Positions 52,470 through 62,800 of a stretch of 64,000 nt of DNA are shown piece after piece. Position 1 is the stretch's first letter; each line of letters opens with the position of its first letter. The stretch is from an uncultured Bacteroidota bacterium (GTDB lineage Bacteria; Bacteroidota; Bacteroidia; Chitinophagales; LD1). Below the pieces are notes generated by a model. It searched no databases and was not told where the DNA came from. It worked only from the letters and a program-made list of their open reading frames with translations. Both the position numbers and the translations under genes were made by a program. The DNA lies in assembly GCA_903861145.1 (NCBI GenBank), contig CAIOTH010000065.1, positions 42,883-106,882 of the forward strand, read 5' to 3'.

Positions 52470-52874
52470 CTACTTAAATGCTATTAATTCGAACCCATTA
52501 GTACAAATCTGCTGGTCGTTCTCGTTAAATATCTTAACCGAATATTTTCCAGGTGAGGCAAATACATAAGGCATCCAGGCGAAATACCACTCGGGCTTAA
52601 TATCCTGAGTTAGCATGTTCTCAAATTTTTCTTTGCCGGTCGCATCTATCTTGTAAATTTTGAAAATAACTTTTGCCGCACCAATGGGTGCATTGGTACC
52701 TTTTACCTGCATAAATACCCGGCCATTAGTACTATCCGGCGAAGTAATGAATTTGATATTGTTGAAGTTGCAATATCCATTTTGTTCTACCGAGGCACAA
52801 AAATTAAGTGTATTTTGACCATAAGTGCTTACAAAGCACAATACAACAACACACAGCCCTATCATTCTTTTCAT
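52470..52874 (-). CDS. Small secreted protein of unknown function
   Basis: This 134-residue protein has a signal peptide (1-19, ending VSTYG). It is predicted beta-rich, with two conserved-looking cysteines (FCASVEQNGYCNF and QQICTNGFEL) that could form a disulphide. Its form resembles an immunoglobulin-like carrier domain (VFMQVKGTNAPIGAAKVIFKIYK, then PGKYSVKIFNEND). No family is recognised. The ATG at 52874 is clear; it is convergent with tal. Confidence 0.6.
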   Translation of the reverse strand: MKRMIGLCVVVLCFVSTYGQNTLNFCASVEQNGYCNFNNIKFITSPDSTNGRVFMQVKGTNAPIGAAKVIFKIYKIDATGKEKFENMLTQDIKPEWYFAWMPYVFASPGKYSVKIFNENDQQICTNGFELIAFK

Positions 52875-53007
52875 AACATTGGTTTAAAGGGCTGGCCTGT
52901 TAAGGATTTAGCACTTGGTTCAAAATCTAATTGGGTAAAGGTAGGTTTAAATTCGGTAACCGATACCCGCAAGCACCGGTCAACTGCCAACTACGGGTAT
53001 AAAATAC

Positions 53008-53041
53008 AAAACCTTCCGGGGTTATGCACCCGGAAGGTTTT
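53008..53041. terminator. Bidirectional intrinsic terminator
   Basis: AAAACCTTCCGGG and CCCGGAAGGTTTT form a perfect 13-base-pair stem around GTTATGCA, with T- and A-runs at both feet. It ends the minus-strand small gene at 53069-53272 and could stop plus-strand transcription. Confidence 0.9.
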
Positions 53042-53068
53042 TATGTAGCTTAATAAATTTAGTTGCCG

Positions 53069-53272
53069 TTAACTTAAACCGTAGCTCGGCGCATTGTAAC
53101 TTTTGCCCTCCTTTTCGTCATGATAACCTTTGTTATATGACTGGTTACAAATTAACTCAAACTCATCAAGTTCAAGTAACATCGGATTGGGAAAAGGCTG
53201 GTCGTAACTGCTACGCATATAATCACTTCTCCCCTTGTCGTAGTAATAGTCGTTGGCTTCCTGCGCTGCCAT
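53069..53272 (-). CDS. Small Tyr/Asn-rich protein of unknown function
   Basis: This 67-residue protein has no signal peptide or membrane segment. Composition is unusual: nine Tyr, several Asn/Asp/Ser, with YYYDKGRSDYM near the start and SYNKGYHDEKEGKSYN at the end, which look like duplicated Y-x-K-G-x-x-D motifs. A dedicated terminator follows within 30 bases and an ATG starts the frame. Those signals support a real gene, though no family is recognised. Confidence 0.55.
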   Translation of the reverse strand: MAAQEANDYYYDKGRSDYMRSSYDQPFPNPMLLELDEFELICNQSYNKGYHDEKEGKSYNAPSYGLS

Positions 53273-53505
53273 AAATAAATGATTTTAACTGTTTAAAAAA
53301 ATAACCGGTTCCTGCTCAAACAACTACCATTAGCTGTTTGACCGATTGCCTGATTTTACGCGCTTATACAACTAAAGGTTTCAGATATCAATAAAGCAAA
53401 TACTTATATTACTTGTATGAAAGCCGCCGAACAGAAGTCAGCTCAAGCTGGCCGTTTTGCCTTGATTTCCCCTTTAGGGAACGGAAGGGTTCCGTCCGTT
53501 TAAAA

Positions 53506-53538
53506 AACAAAAACCCCGGCCAAAGCCAGGGTTCTGTT
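53506..53538 (-). terminator. Intrinsic terminator of secDF
   Basis: On the minus strand an imperfect hairpin (AACAGAACCCTGGC, then TTTG, then GCCGGGGTTTTTG) is followed by a T-rich run, 23 bases after the secDF stop. Confidence 0.75.
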
Positions 53539-53560
53539 TAATATTTAAAGAATGCTTGTA

Positions 53561-56500
53561 TTAAGCTTTCTTCTTTCTGTTCATTAAATCAACCATAATA
53601 GGTGCTGCTACAAACACCGATGAATAAGTGCCTATCAACAAACCTATAATTAGGGCGAATGCAAACCCATGTATCGGGCTACCACCAAATACAAACAATA
53701 TCAACGCTACCAGGAACACGGTTACAACCGTCATGATAGTTCTGCTTAATGTTTGATTGATAGAATCGTTCACGTTTTGAATCAGTGTGCGTGTTGGGTG
53801 CAGGCCAAGGGTCTCTCTAATCCGGTCAAATACCACTACAGTATCGTTAACCGAGTAACCAATTAAGGTTAACACGGCCGCAACCACTGTTTGGTCAATT
53901 TCCAGCGAGAAAGGCATTACCCTTCTTAGTAACGAGAATAAGCCCATTACAATAATAGGGTCATGTATCAGCGCCACAACCGCACCGGTTGCGTATTCAA
54001 AGCGCTTAAAACGTATAAAGATATATAGGAACACAAACAACACACCAAACAATACCGAGAAGTACGAGCTTCTGCGTATATCATCGGCTATAGTTGCTTC
54101 AATTTTAATGGAGCTCTTTACGTTTTTAACTCTAAAATCATCAAGGCTAGGGTAGTTGGCAAAGAACGGTTTAACTCCTGCGTAAACAATAGCTTCAACA
54201 ATACTATCAGTAACAGGTCCGGCCTTATCAATTAAGTAAGCAGTAGTAATACTAACCTGGTTATTGCTACCATAAGTTTTAACCACTGGTACGCCTTGCA
54301 ACCTGGCTTCAAGCGCTTTGGCAACATCTTCAGTCTTAACGTCCTTATCAAACTGCACTACATAGCTACGGCCACCTTTAAAGTCAACACCTAAATCAAA
54401 GCCATAGAAAACCATTGATGAAAGCGCGATAATAAACACGATAGTAGAAGCAGCATAAGTGATTTTGCGTTTGCCAATAAAATCGAAGTTGATTCCCTTT
54501 AGCAAGTTCATGGTAAACTTGTTGCCAAAGTGCACATTGATGTTTCTGTCAAAAGCAAAGTCGAAGAAAATGCGTGACACTAACACCGCAGTGTAAATCG
54601 AAATCATCAAACCAAACACCAACACACGGCCGAAACCTTGTATAGGGCCTAAACCGAATATCATTAGCACCACGCCAATGGCCATGGTAGTAAGGTTACC
54701 GTCAATAATCGCGCTATACGAATGCTTGTAACCCTCATCAACCGCAAGGCGTAGGCCTTTGCCACGGGCAACTTCCTCACGTACACGCTCGTTAATGATT
54801 ACGTTGGCATCCACCGCCATCGCAAGTGTTAATACTATACCTGCCATTGCTGGTAGGGTAAATGATGCACCTAAACCAATCAATACGCTTATCTGTATAA
54901 ACAAGTTAATAAACATGGCCAGGTTGGCAATAATACCCGATGTGCTATAGTAGCTAACCATAAACAGGAACACCAGGATAACACCAACTATCAACGACAG
55001 TAAACCTGCCTTAATAGATTCTTTACCTAATGATGGCCCGATTACCTGCTCTTCAATAACCTGGGTTTTAGCCTCCAGCTTACCCGATTTAAGGATGTTA
55101 GCTAAGTCATCCGCTTCTTCAATATCTTCAATACCCGAAATTTGCGAGCGTCCACCTGAAATTTTTTGTTGAACACGTGGTGAAGAGAATACTCTGTTAT
55201 CCAAAACGATGGCAATGCATTTCTTTACTTCTTTACCATTCACCTGTCCGTGCACCGCTGCATCGGTCATCTTCTCCCAGGTAGAAGCACCCAGCGGGTT
55301 CATGGTAATATCCACTTCCGGCGTTCCAAACTGGTCAAAACTCTTGTAGGCGTCAGTAATGGTAGCCCCACTTAAAGGAGCCTCAAGCGAAGCCGGGTTT
55401 TGTTTAATAGCATATAAGCCAAACACGTTGCTGCCCTTAGCAACAGGGTGTGCACTCCATAATAATTTCAGGTCACGAGGGAAAACTGCCTTTACTTCCT
55501 GGCGGTTTAATAAGGCATTTACACGGGCGGTATCCTTACCAAAAGCACGGCCAATCATTGGGCCTTCACCCACCTTTTGCGATTGCCCATCCTGAATAAT
55601 ATTAGGATACAGCACCTCGAATAATGGGTTAGTGTTTTTAGAAGTATCCTTTTTAGCTGTCGCCTTTTTGCTGGCAGAGTCCTTAGGGTTTACTGTTCCG
55701 GTTAAGCTATTGCTATCCGGTTCGGCTAAAAGAGTAGCAGCTACGGTAGTAGTATCAACCTTTCCCGAAAGCGAATCGCTCAACGACTTTTCACGAGATA
55801 ATAAATCTCTTAGTGAAGTGTTGGCCTCATCCAAATAATGAAGCACCTCAGGTGTTTCATAAGTATTCCAAAACTCTAACTGCGCCGTTTGTTGTAACAG
55901 TTTGCGCACACGCACAGGGTCATCAACACCGGGTAATTCCAGTATGATACGGCCTGTATTAGCCTGTAACGAGATGTTAGGCGAGGTTACACCAAACTGG
56001 TCAATACGCGTTTTAAGTACCTGGAAGGTTTCATGCACCGCGGCATCAAAGTCTTTTCTTAAAAGGGTAATAACCTCATCGTTAGAAGATGTTGCATTGA
56101 TTTTGCCCTGGTAAGCTTCTACCTGGCCAAAAATAGCCGCTAACTTGCCATTGGGATTTTGCTTTTCGAACTCTTGCTTAAAGAGAGACAGGAAATCGCC
56201 TTGCGATGAGGATTGCAATTTAACAGCACTCTTAATAGCTGCGTCAAATTGTGGGTTACGGCTATCGTTAGACAGTTTACGCAAAACGTCGTCCTGCGCA
56301 ATCTCCATAATAAGGCTCATACCGCCTTTTAAGTCAAGTCCCAAAGTCAAAGCGTGGTCGCGGCTGAATTTGTAGGTATACATATCCTTAACCAAAGGCA
56401 CGTTCCATACAGGCAAACCCGAAACAGAATCAAGGTAATTACGCTTCGATACCTTAACCAGGTAATCAACTGAGTCTCTGAAAGCTACTAATTGGGCTGG

Positions 56501-56659
56501 GGTTAATCCGGTTGGTTCAGTTACTTTTACGCGGCTGGCTGCATACTTGTCAGCACGGCCTTCAACAACATTTGCCACAAAGGTGAACGACAACTGAAAA
56601 AGACAGGCAAAGAGAAGGATTACAGTAAAAAATTTAATTACTCCTTTAAGGTTTTGCAT
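53561..56659 (-). CDS. secDF: Fused protein translocase subunit SecDF
   Basis: This 1032-residue membrane protein joins SecD and SecF, as usual in Bacteroidota. The SecD half has TM1 (about 8-30), the D109-L-K-G-G113 motif (LTLGLDLKGG), the large periplasmic P1 domain and GGRSQISGIEDIEEADDLAN before TM2-6 (LAMAVDANVIINERVREE). The SecF half begins near 715 (DLGVDFKGGRSYVV) and ends with GYSVNDTVVVFDRIRE and a six-helix end. SecDF uses proton flow to pull pre-proteins through SecYEG on the outer side of the membrane. The ATG at 56659 is chosen because the longer frame (56743) lacks family support and would run across the -7 box at 56694. Confidence 0.96.
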   Translation of the reverse strand: MQNLKGVIKFFTVILLFACLFQLSFTFVANVVEGRADKYAASRVKVTEPTGLTPAQLVAFRDSVDYLVKVSKRNYLDSVSGLPVWNVPLVKDMYTYKFSRDHALTLGLDLKGGMSLIMEIAQDDVLRKLSNDSRNPQFDAAIKSAVKLQSSSQGDFLSLFKQEFEKQNPNGKLAAIFGQVEAYQGKINATSSNDEVITLLRKDFDAAVHETFQVLKTRIDQFGVTSPNISLQANTGRIILELPGVDDPVRVRKLLQQTAQLEFWNTYETPEVLHYLDEANTSLRDLLSREKSLSDSLSGKVDTTTVAATLLAEPDSNSLTGTVNPKDSASKKATAKKDTSKNTNPLFEVLYPNIIQDGQSQKVGEGPMIGRAFGKDTARVNALLNRQEVKAVFPRDLKLLWSAHPVAKGSNVFGLYAIKQNPASLEAPLSGATITDAYKSFDQFGTPEVDITMNPLGASTWEKMTDAAVHGQVNGKEVKKCIAIVLDNRVFSSPRVQQKISGGRSQISGIEDIEEADDLANILKSGKLEAKTQVIEEQVIGPSLGKESIKAGLLSLIVGVILVFLFMVSYYSTSGIIANLAMFINLFIQISVLIGLGASFTLPAMAGIVLTLAMAVDANVIINERVREEVARGKGLRLAVDEGYKHSYSAIIDGNLTTMAIGVVLMIFGLGPIQGFGRVLVFGLMISIYTAVLVSRIFFDFAFDRNINVHFGNKFTMNLLKGINFDFIGKRKITYAASTIVFIIALSSMVFYGFDLGVDFKGGRSYVVQFDKDVKTEDVAKALEARLQGVPVVKTYGSNNQVSITTAYLIDKAGPVTDSIVEAIVYAGVKPFFANYPSLDDFRVKNVKSSIKIEATIADDIRRSSYFSVLFGVLFVFLYIFIRFKRFEYATGAVVALIHDPIIVMGLFSLLRRVMPFSLEIDQTVVAAVLTLIGYSVNDTVVVFDRIRETLGLHPTRTLIQNVNDSINQTLSRTIMTVVTVFLVALILFVFGGSPIHGFAFALIIGLLIGTYSSVFVAAPIMVDLMNRKKKA

Positions 56660-56693
56660 TTTAAAATTGATTTTAGGTCTAAAAACGGACGCG

Positions 56694-56701
56694 CAAATAT
56701 A
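56694..56701 (-). promoter_or_regulatory. -7 promoter element of secDF
   Basis: On the minus strand TATATTTG is an exact TAnnTTTG match, 35 bases before the secDF ATG. A TTTC about 18-19 bases upstream is close to the -33 element. It means secDF can be transcribed independently of the SecD-like gene upstream. Confidence 0.75.
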
Positions 56702-56753
56702 GAAGAATAGTGGAAAAAAGAAAGGTGAGTATTTTAAGGGCAATATATGCCAT

Positions 56754-56773
56754 AAAAAAGCCGATTATGGCTT
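56754..56773 (-). terminator. Weak terminator between the SecD-like gene and secDF
   Basis: On the minus strand AAGCC-ATAATC-GGCTT is followed by a run of T, about 80 bases past the SecD-like stop. The 5-base-pair stem is short, so readthrough is possible. Confidence 0.5.
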
Positions 56774-56852
56774 AAAGATGCTCCAAACACCAAAATCCAT
56801 AAGCTTGGGCCAATTTTGGAGGCCGTTTTCATACTAATAAGGTGATATATGA

Positions 56853-58412
56853 TTAAGGATGTGCAGCAGTTTGGGCTCGTGGCTCTTCATCCTTAACCGT
56901 GTAATAAATAATTGCCCCTATCGACATCAAAATGCCAATAATACCGGTAAAAACCAAGCCCTTTTGCAACCAAGCCATAAATGAAGACGAATCCGAGGTA
57001 TGCTCTTCAATAATGCGGGTTTTAGCCTGCAGTTTACCCGATTTAATAATAATAGCCAAATCATCGGCTTCTTCAATATCTTCTATTCCCGTAATCTGCG
57101 AACGTCCACCGGCAATTTTTTGCATTACCCTTGGGGCCGAAAAAACAACATCATCTATTACAATGGCTATACACCTGTGTATTCGTTTGCCGTTTAGTTC
57201 GCCATAAGCTGCCTGCCCGGTCATTCGCTCCCAGGCCGATGCCCCATAACTATTCATTGTAAAATCCACTTCAGGTGTTCCAAAACCATCAAAAGATTTG
57301 TAAGCATCTGTTATCCATTCTCCTGTTATCGGTGCCTGCTCCAAAAGGCGGTCCCTTTTAATGGCATACAAACCAAATATATTTGTATGTGTAGCAACAG
57401 GGTGCGCGCTCCATAGTAATTTCAACTCAGGTGGAAAAATTGCCCGTACCTGCTTCACTCCCAGCAATTGATTAATCCCTGCAGTATCTTTTCCAAATGC
57501 GCGGCCAATCATGGGCCCCTCTCCTAACGTTTGCGATTGACCGTATTGACTAATATTTGGATATAGCAACTCAAAAAGGGGATTTTTAACCTTACCTCGA
57601 ACAGCCTCTGCTTTATTGCCTATAATATCGGTAAAGCTATCTGTGTCTTTAGACACTGTTGTCTCTGTATCAACCTTTTTTGCCGGTAGCGCGGTTTCAT
57701 CTATAGCTATATCTCTTAATACGCTATTAGCCTCATCAAGATAATGAATGACCTCACTTGTTTCATAAGTATTCCAAAACCCCACTTGCCCCACCTGGGT
57801 TATAAGCTTGTGAACGCGCACCGGGTCATCAACTCCATCTATCTCAATGGTAAGCAATTTGGTTTGCGGATTAAGTGCCATTTTGGGTGGCTGAGCACTA
57901 ACCTGATTAAGTCTTTTGCTAATAACATGAAACGTTTCCCGAATCGCGGCATCATATTTCTTCTGTAAATCTCCACCCTCGCTTGCCACGGCATTACTGA
58001 ATATTGAGTCCCGGTTATTGTTGGCAGCACTTCTTAGCGCATCTTCGCTCGAAATAGCAACCACCAGTTTAACCGCTGTCTTCCGTCCAAAATCAAACTT
58101 TATGCCGTGCTCATGGCAATAATAATAAGTGCCATACTTACCATAATAATCGGCTTTAATAAGTGGTTTATACTGTACCGAATCGAGGTAATACTTTCGC
58201 GAAGCTCTTCGCAAATAACCGACCGAATCCCGGAATGCCAATTGCTGTTCAGTGGATAATCCTGCTGGCTCAGTAACCTGTATTTGGGTATTGGCATAAT
58301 TGTCAGCTCTGCCTTCAATTATAATAACAATTAAGCCATACAACAATGGAACAAGACATACAAGAAGCAACAAAAACACAAAAAACCTGATTACTTCCTT
58401 GTATTTCTTCAT
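56853..58412 (-). CDS. Truncated SecD paralogue (TM1, periplasmic P1 domain, TM2) next to secDF
   Basis: This 519-residue protein (ATG at 58412) aligns to the first half of the neighbouring SecDF. The first 120 residues align without gaps: IEGRADNYA / VEGRADKYA at 32-40 and FRDSVGYLRRASRKYYLDSV / FRDSVDYLVKVSKRNYLDSV at 60-79. Long near-identical stretches recur in P1: GEGPMIGRAFGKDTA, ELKLLWSAHPVA, GGRSQITGIEDIEEADDLA. It then stops: after one membrane segment (about 485-506) and a short charged tail, TM3-6 and all of SecF are missing. The conserved D-L-K-G-G (109-113 of SecDF) reads G-R-K-T-A. It cannot be a proton-driven SecD. The reading frame is intact, so it is probably maintained; role unknown. 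Confidence 0.85.
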   Translation of the reverse strand: MKKYKEVIRFFVFLLLLVCLVPLLYGLIVIIIEGRADNYANTQIQVTEPAGLSTEQQLAFRDSVGYLRRASRKYYLDSVQYKPLIKADYYGKYGTYYYCHEHGIKFDFGRKTAVKLVVAISSEDALRSAANNNRDSIFSNAVASEGGDLQKKYDAAIRETFHVISKRLNQVSAQPPKMALNPQTKLLTIEIDGVDDPVRVHKLITQVGQVGFWNTYETSEVIHYLDEANSVLRDIAIDETALPAKKVDTETTVSKDTDSFTDIIGNKAEAVRGKVKNPLFELLYPNISQYGQSQTLGEGPMIGRAFGKDTAGINQLLGVKQVRAIFPPELKLLWSAHPVATHTNIFGLYAIKRDRLLEQAPITGEWITDAYKSFDGFGTPEVDFTMNSYGASAWERMTGQAAYGELNGKRIHRCIAIVIDDVVFSAPRVMQKIAGGRSQITGIEDIEEADDLAIIIKSGKLQAKTRIIEEHTSDSSSFMAWLQKGLVFTGIIGILMSIGAIIYYTVKDEEPRAQTAAHP

Positions 58413-58633
58413 GTGCAAATTATTTTATAAAACAGATGTTTAAATATAGAACAATAATGCAACATCCAAATCTGAACCACAGATTTACTCCCATTCGTAA
58501 TCGTTAAATATTAATAAGCCGTTGGCATCAAAACCCATTTAGCTTTAGGTATGCAGGCATTGCCGTTTTTTGCCTTAATTTGCCGCCCGTTTAAAGCCTT
58601 GCAGCAAGCAGGAATAACCTTTAAGTAATTAGC

Positions 58634-59701
58634 ATGGATTTAGTAATAACCGACCCGATATTTGTTGAAAGAACCGATTACAACTTTTTCGAAAGAAAGT
58701 GCATAAGCCTGATAAGAGATGAACGCGACCTGCCTTTTATAAAACTTTGCCTGCGTATTTTGTTGTTTGTAATCCCTGTTTCCATATTCCTCTTCTTTCA
58801 TTTTATATGGTGGATTGCCGTGCCTTTCCTCTTATTCAATATTGCCACTGGTTTGGGCCCCTTCATTTTAATGTTGCACAACACCTCGCACCGTAAACTC
58901 TTTAAACAAGAATACGACTTCCTAAATAACCTCATACCCTGGATTCTAGGCCCTTTTTACGGCGAAACACCCGAAACATATTTCGGTCACCACATAATGA
59001 TGCACCATGCGGAAGGCAACCTGATTGATGACCTTAGCTGCACTATGAATTACCAGCGCGATAACTTTTGGGATTTCATGAAATACTTTTTGCTATTCTT
59101 CTTTTTCGGAATGAGCGACCTCGGCTATTATTTCAAAAGAAAGAACCGTTACAAGTTTTTAAAGAAAATAATACTGGGCGAAATCGGCTTTTTTGTAATG
59201 TGCATTATACTTTGGCACTTTTACTGGCAGGCTACACTCACTGTATTTTTATTGCCGTTTTTAATTGCACGCTTTGGCATGATGGCCGGTAACTGGGGCC
59301 AGCACGCTTTTATTGATGCTAATGACCCCGCCAATAGTTACAAAAACAGCATTACCTGCATTAATACCAACTACAATAAATTGTGTTTTAACGATGGATA
59401 CCACATCGGCCATCACCTGCGCCCAAGTATGCATTGGACCGAAATGCCCACTGAGTTTCAAAAGAACATTGAAAAGTATAAAGAAAACAACGCCGTAATA
59501 TTTAAGGATGTTGACTTTTTTGTAGTTTGGTTTCTGCTGGTAACTAAAAACTACAAATACCTCGCTTCTAAATATGTCGATATTGGAGAACGTTTTAAAA
59601 GCCAGGAAGAAATTATTGTCTTCCTTAAAGAGCGTGTTTCGCGCATCCTGGTTACGCGGGTAAACCCCAACGTTAATGTTGTATTTAACGGCATCAGGTA
59701 A
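58634..59701 (+). CDS. Membrane fatty-acid desaturase
   Basis: This 355-residue protein has the di-iron desaturase fold with four membrane segments. The three His boxes are present: H82-N-T-S-H86 (LMLHNTSHRKLF), H119-H-x-x-x-H-H125 (YFGHHIMMHHAEGN) and the C-terminal GYHIGHHLRPSMHW. It inserts a double bond into a membrane acyl chain. Position of the double bond and acceptor lipid (glycerolipid or sphingolipid) cannot be read from sequence. A TTAATTTG promoter-like box lies near 58577. It stands alone. Confidence 0.85.
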   Translation: MDLVITDPIFVERTDYNFFERKCISLIRDERDLPFIKLCLRILLFVIPVSIFLFFHFIWWIAVPFLLFNIATGLGPFILMLHNTSHRKLFKQEYDFLNNLIPWILGPFYGETPETYFGHHIMMHHAEGNLIDDLSCTMNYQRDNFWDFMKYFLLFFFFGMSDLGYYFKRKNRYKFLKKIILGEIGFFVMCIILWHFYWQATLTVFLLPFLIARFGMMAGNWGQHAFIDANDPANSYKNSITCINTNYNKLCFNDGYHIGHHLRPSMHWTEMPTEFQKNIEKYKENNAVIFKDVDFFVVWFLLVTKNYKYLASKYVDIGERFKSQEEIIVFLKERVSRILVTRVNPNVNVVFNGIR

Positions 59702-59884
59702 TAGGGGCTCAGCAGCTAACAATGCGCTAATAAAATTGCTTTTCGAATTAACAATCACTTTTAAATCATTACTATCTTTACAATTGAAGACTTGTAATAT
59801 TTGTGCATTGATTATTAGATTAAAACAAGCATTCGTACCCCTCGCCACGTCCGCAATTATGTTTTTGAGAATAATAAATGGATT

Positions 59885-62800
59885 ATGAAAAAGGTTTTAC
59901 TCGCTGTTTCCCTGGTGGCATTAACGTGCTCTCTTTTTGCGCAACAATGGTACCACTCCACGGTTCCTTACGTCCGAAATGTAACCTCGGTAAAAATTCT
60001 TAAGCCCGGTGTTTTCATAGCCGCGGGTGGAAATGCATATAACGATTCCATACAGGCTCTTTTCCGATCTGATGACGGTGGTTTAACGTGGAAAGAGAAC
60101 CCAACAGATACTATTTCAAGTTGGATCAAGTCCATAGCGTTTAAGGATACCTTAAATGGTTTTGGCGTTGGGTATAATTCTAAAATGGTTTATACCACCG
60201 ATGGTGGCTATAATTGGATTACCGTTGACGCCCCCTTAACCAGGCATTTAAATAAAGTAATTTATCTCAACAATCATACCTTAATTGCCGTTGGAGGCGA
60301 ACCGGATACAGCCAACTCTTTGCAAACTGTTATGAAAAGTATCAATGGTGGTAACACCTGGACAGTGCAGTACGACCATCAGGGACAATGGCTAAGGAGC
60401 GTATATTTTAAAGATACACTAAATGGTTTTGCGGTAGGCGATAGCGGGGTTTTCTTGCAAACCGTAAATGGTGGAAATAGTTGGACCCCTGTTTCGGCTC
60501 CTTTGATGCGAGATTGGAATGACATTGCATTTACCAGCAATTCAACGGGCTTTGTGGTAGGTGGTACCAATGGCATTGAAACAATTATTCAAACCTCCGA
60601 TGGTGGAACCAGTTGGACTACCTTAATTGACGGGCCCGGAGCACGCCTGCGCAGCATTTATTTTATTACTAGCAGTAACGGGAAAATTGTTGGCGATACT
60701 TCCGCTTTGCTTCACACTCTTGACGGTGGACAAACCTGGCAGCATGATACAGTACCCAATGTGGTTAACGTAAACTTTACCTCGGTATGTTTTTACAATG
60801 ATACTTTGGGAATTATTGGTGCCTATGGTGGCAACGAATTTATTTATACAAGCTCAGCCTTGCCCAGCGCATACACTGCCGGGGCTTTCTTTACGGACAC
60901 CACAAATGTGCAATTAATAGGATTGATAAATACTTATGGATATACCTGCCAATACCAATTTATTTATTCTACCGATAGTAGTTTTCATCATTTTTCGCTG
61001 TCGAGCACAGCCGAAATAGCCAGCAACACTCCGGTTCAGGTATCTCTGCCCGTTTTTAACGTTCATCCTAATACGCAATACTATTATCACCTTACTGTTT
61101 CTACGCTTGTAGGTACCGTAAAGGCCGATACCCTTTCTTTTATTGTTACTAATACTAACCAGCAATTCACCACCAACGGTTATGTAAATATTAACGATAC
61201 CACTGCTAAATTACTAGGCATCGTAGAGGGGTTTCCTGCTCTTTCAAGTTTATCATTTGAATATGGAACAAGCCTTGCATACGGAGATTCAGTCATAACA
61301 ACACCCTCAATAATCAACGATACAGCTTTGCATAACGTAACTGCAACTATTACACATTTGCAGCCATTAACACTTTACTACTTCCGTTTACGAGGTATAT
61401 ACAATGGCCTTTACGTATATGGCGGTGGCTTTACCTTTTACACCGGTACGGCTTACAATAACCTAGTAACACTTCCCGCATTTAATATAAACGCAACCTC
61501 GGCAACTCTTGCCGGGCAAATTTCAGGTAGTGAGCTTCCGGCCTCACTTACTTTTGAGTATAGTGCAGATGCTCCTATTTTTAACCAAAGTATAGCAGCC
61601 AACCCTTCCTCGGTAAATGATACATCAACGCACTTTCTTTCCGCCAATCTTACCTCGCTTCAACCATACCATAATTATTACTACCGGGTAAAAGCGCAAA
61701 CCAGCCTGGGCGTTTTTTATAGTATTACAAGTGTCTTCTTTGCCGGCACTGTAGTTACGTTTCAATTGCTACCACCATCGCAAATCGGCCTGGATAGCGC
61801 ATTCTTATCCGGCTATGTAAATTCTGATACCGTGCAAACCAATGTATGGTTCCAATACGGATTAAATAATGTTTTTACAGATTCTATACTGGCTACTCCT
61901 ACCGGTATTATTGGTAATCAAATGCACCTGGTAACCAGTCAACTCTCTTCATTGCTTCCTAATCAACAGTATGTTTATAGGCTAATGGCGCAAAACGCAG
62001 AAGGCACCTTCTACTCTGCACAGGCGGATTTTTGCACCTGTCCCAACGAAATTCCCAATTGGGATTTTGAGCGCTGGACCCATTATAGTTTTCCTTTCCC
62101 ATCAGGTTGGTACATATATGGAGCAGCTACTCAGATCACGTCATATGATCAGTCAAAGGCCGTATTGATACAGGGAATTACCGGTTCACCCATAGGTGCC
62201 GCCTTGCAGGGCTTCCCACAAGGGCAGGGCACTATTTTCGGAACCCCTTTCACAGCCCGGCCCGATTCAATGATATTCTATGCCAATTATAACATACAAA
62301 CAGGCGACACAGCATACGCGTATATTTCGTTTAAAAAGAATGGGCAGGTTCTTTGTTCAAAATTTTATCCCATTGCCGGAAACAGTAATAATAATTTCAT
62401 CCGCCTGTCACTACCAATTTCCTATTCAACAGGTGCAAACCCCGATTCAGCAGGAATAGGGTTTGTAAGCACCAATTATTCAAACCATCCCAACAGCCTT
62501 AGTTGGCTTGCTGTCGACAATGTTTCATTTTCAGGCACTACTCAAAACATTCCGAATCCGGACTTTGAGAATTGGGATTCATTACAATATGATATGCCCG
62601 AGCGATGGAACCATAAAAACGAAGCACCCATTAACATTGGTTCTGTTTACCCTGTTTCAAAAACCACCGATGCGGTTTCGGGTAGTTATGCGGTTAAGTT
62701 GCAAAATCTTTCGCTCCCGTTAGGTACGCAGCAGGCTACATTGTTTGCGGCTTCTCAAAATGTACAAAACGGCCCCATACCAGGCTTTTCAGTTAGCCGA

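Noticed and set aside
52880..53000. tRNA-like stretch with GGTTTAAATTC
   Set aside because: No acceptor stem or anticodon stem could be drawn around it; only a T-loop-like string is present.
53475..53505. GGAAC / GTTCC dyad upstream of the secDF terminator as a separate terminator
   Set aside because: It is GC-moderate with no T-run; the hairpin at 53506-53538 is a better terminator for secDF.
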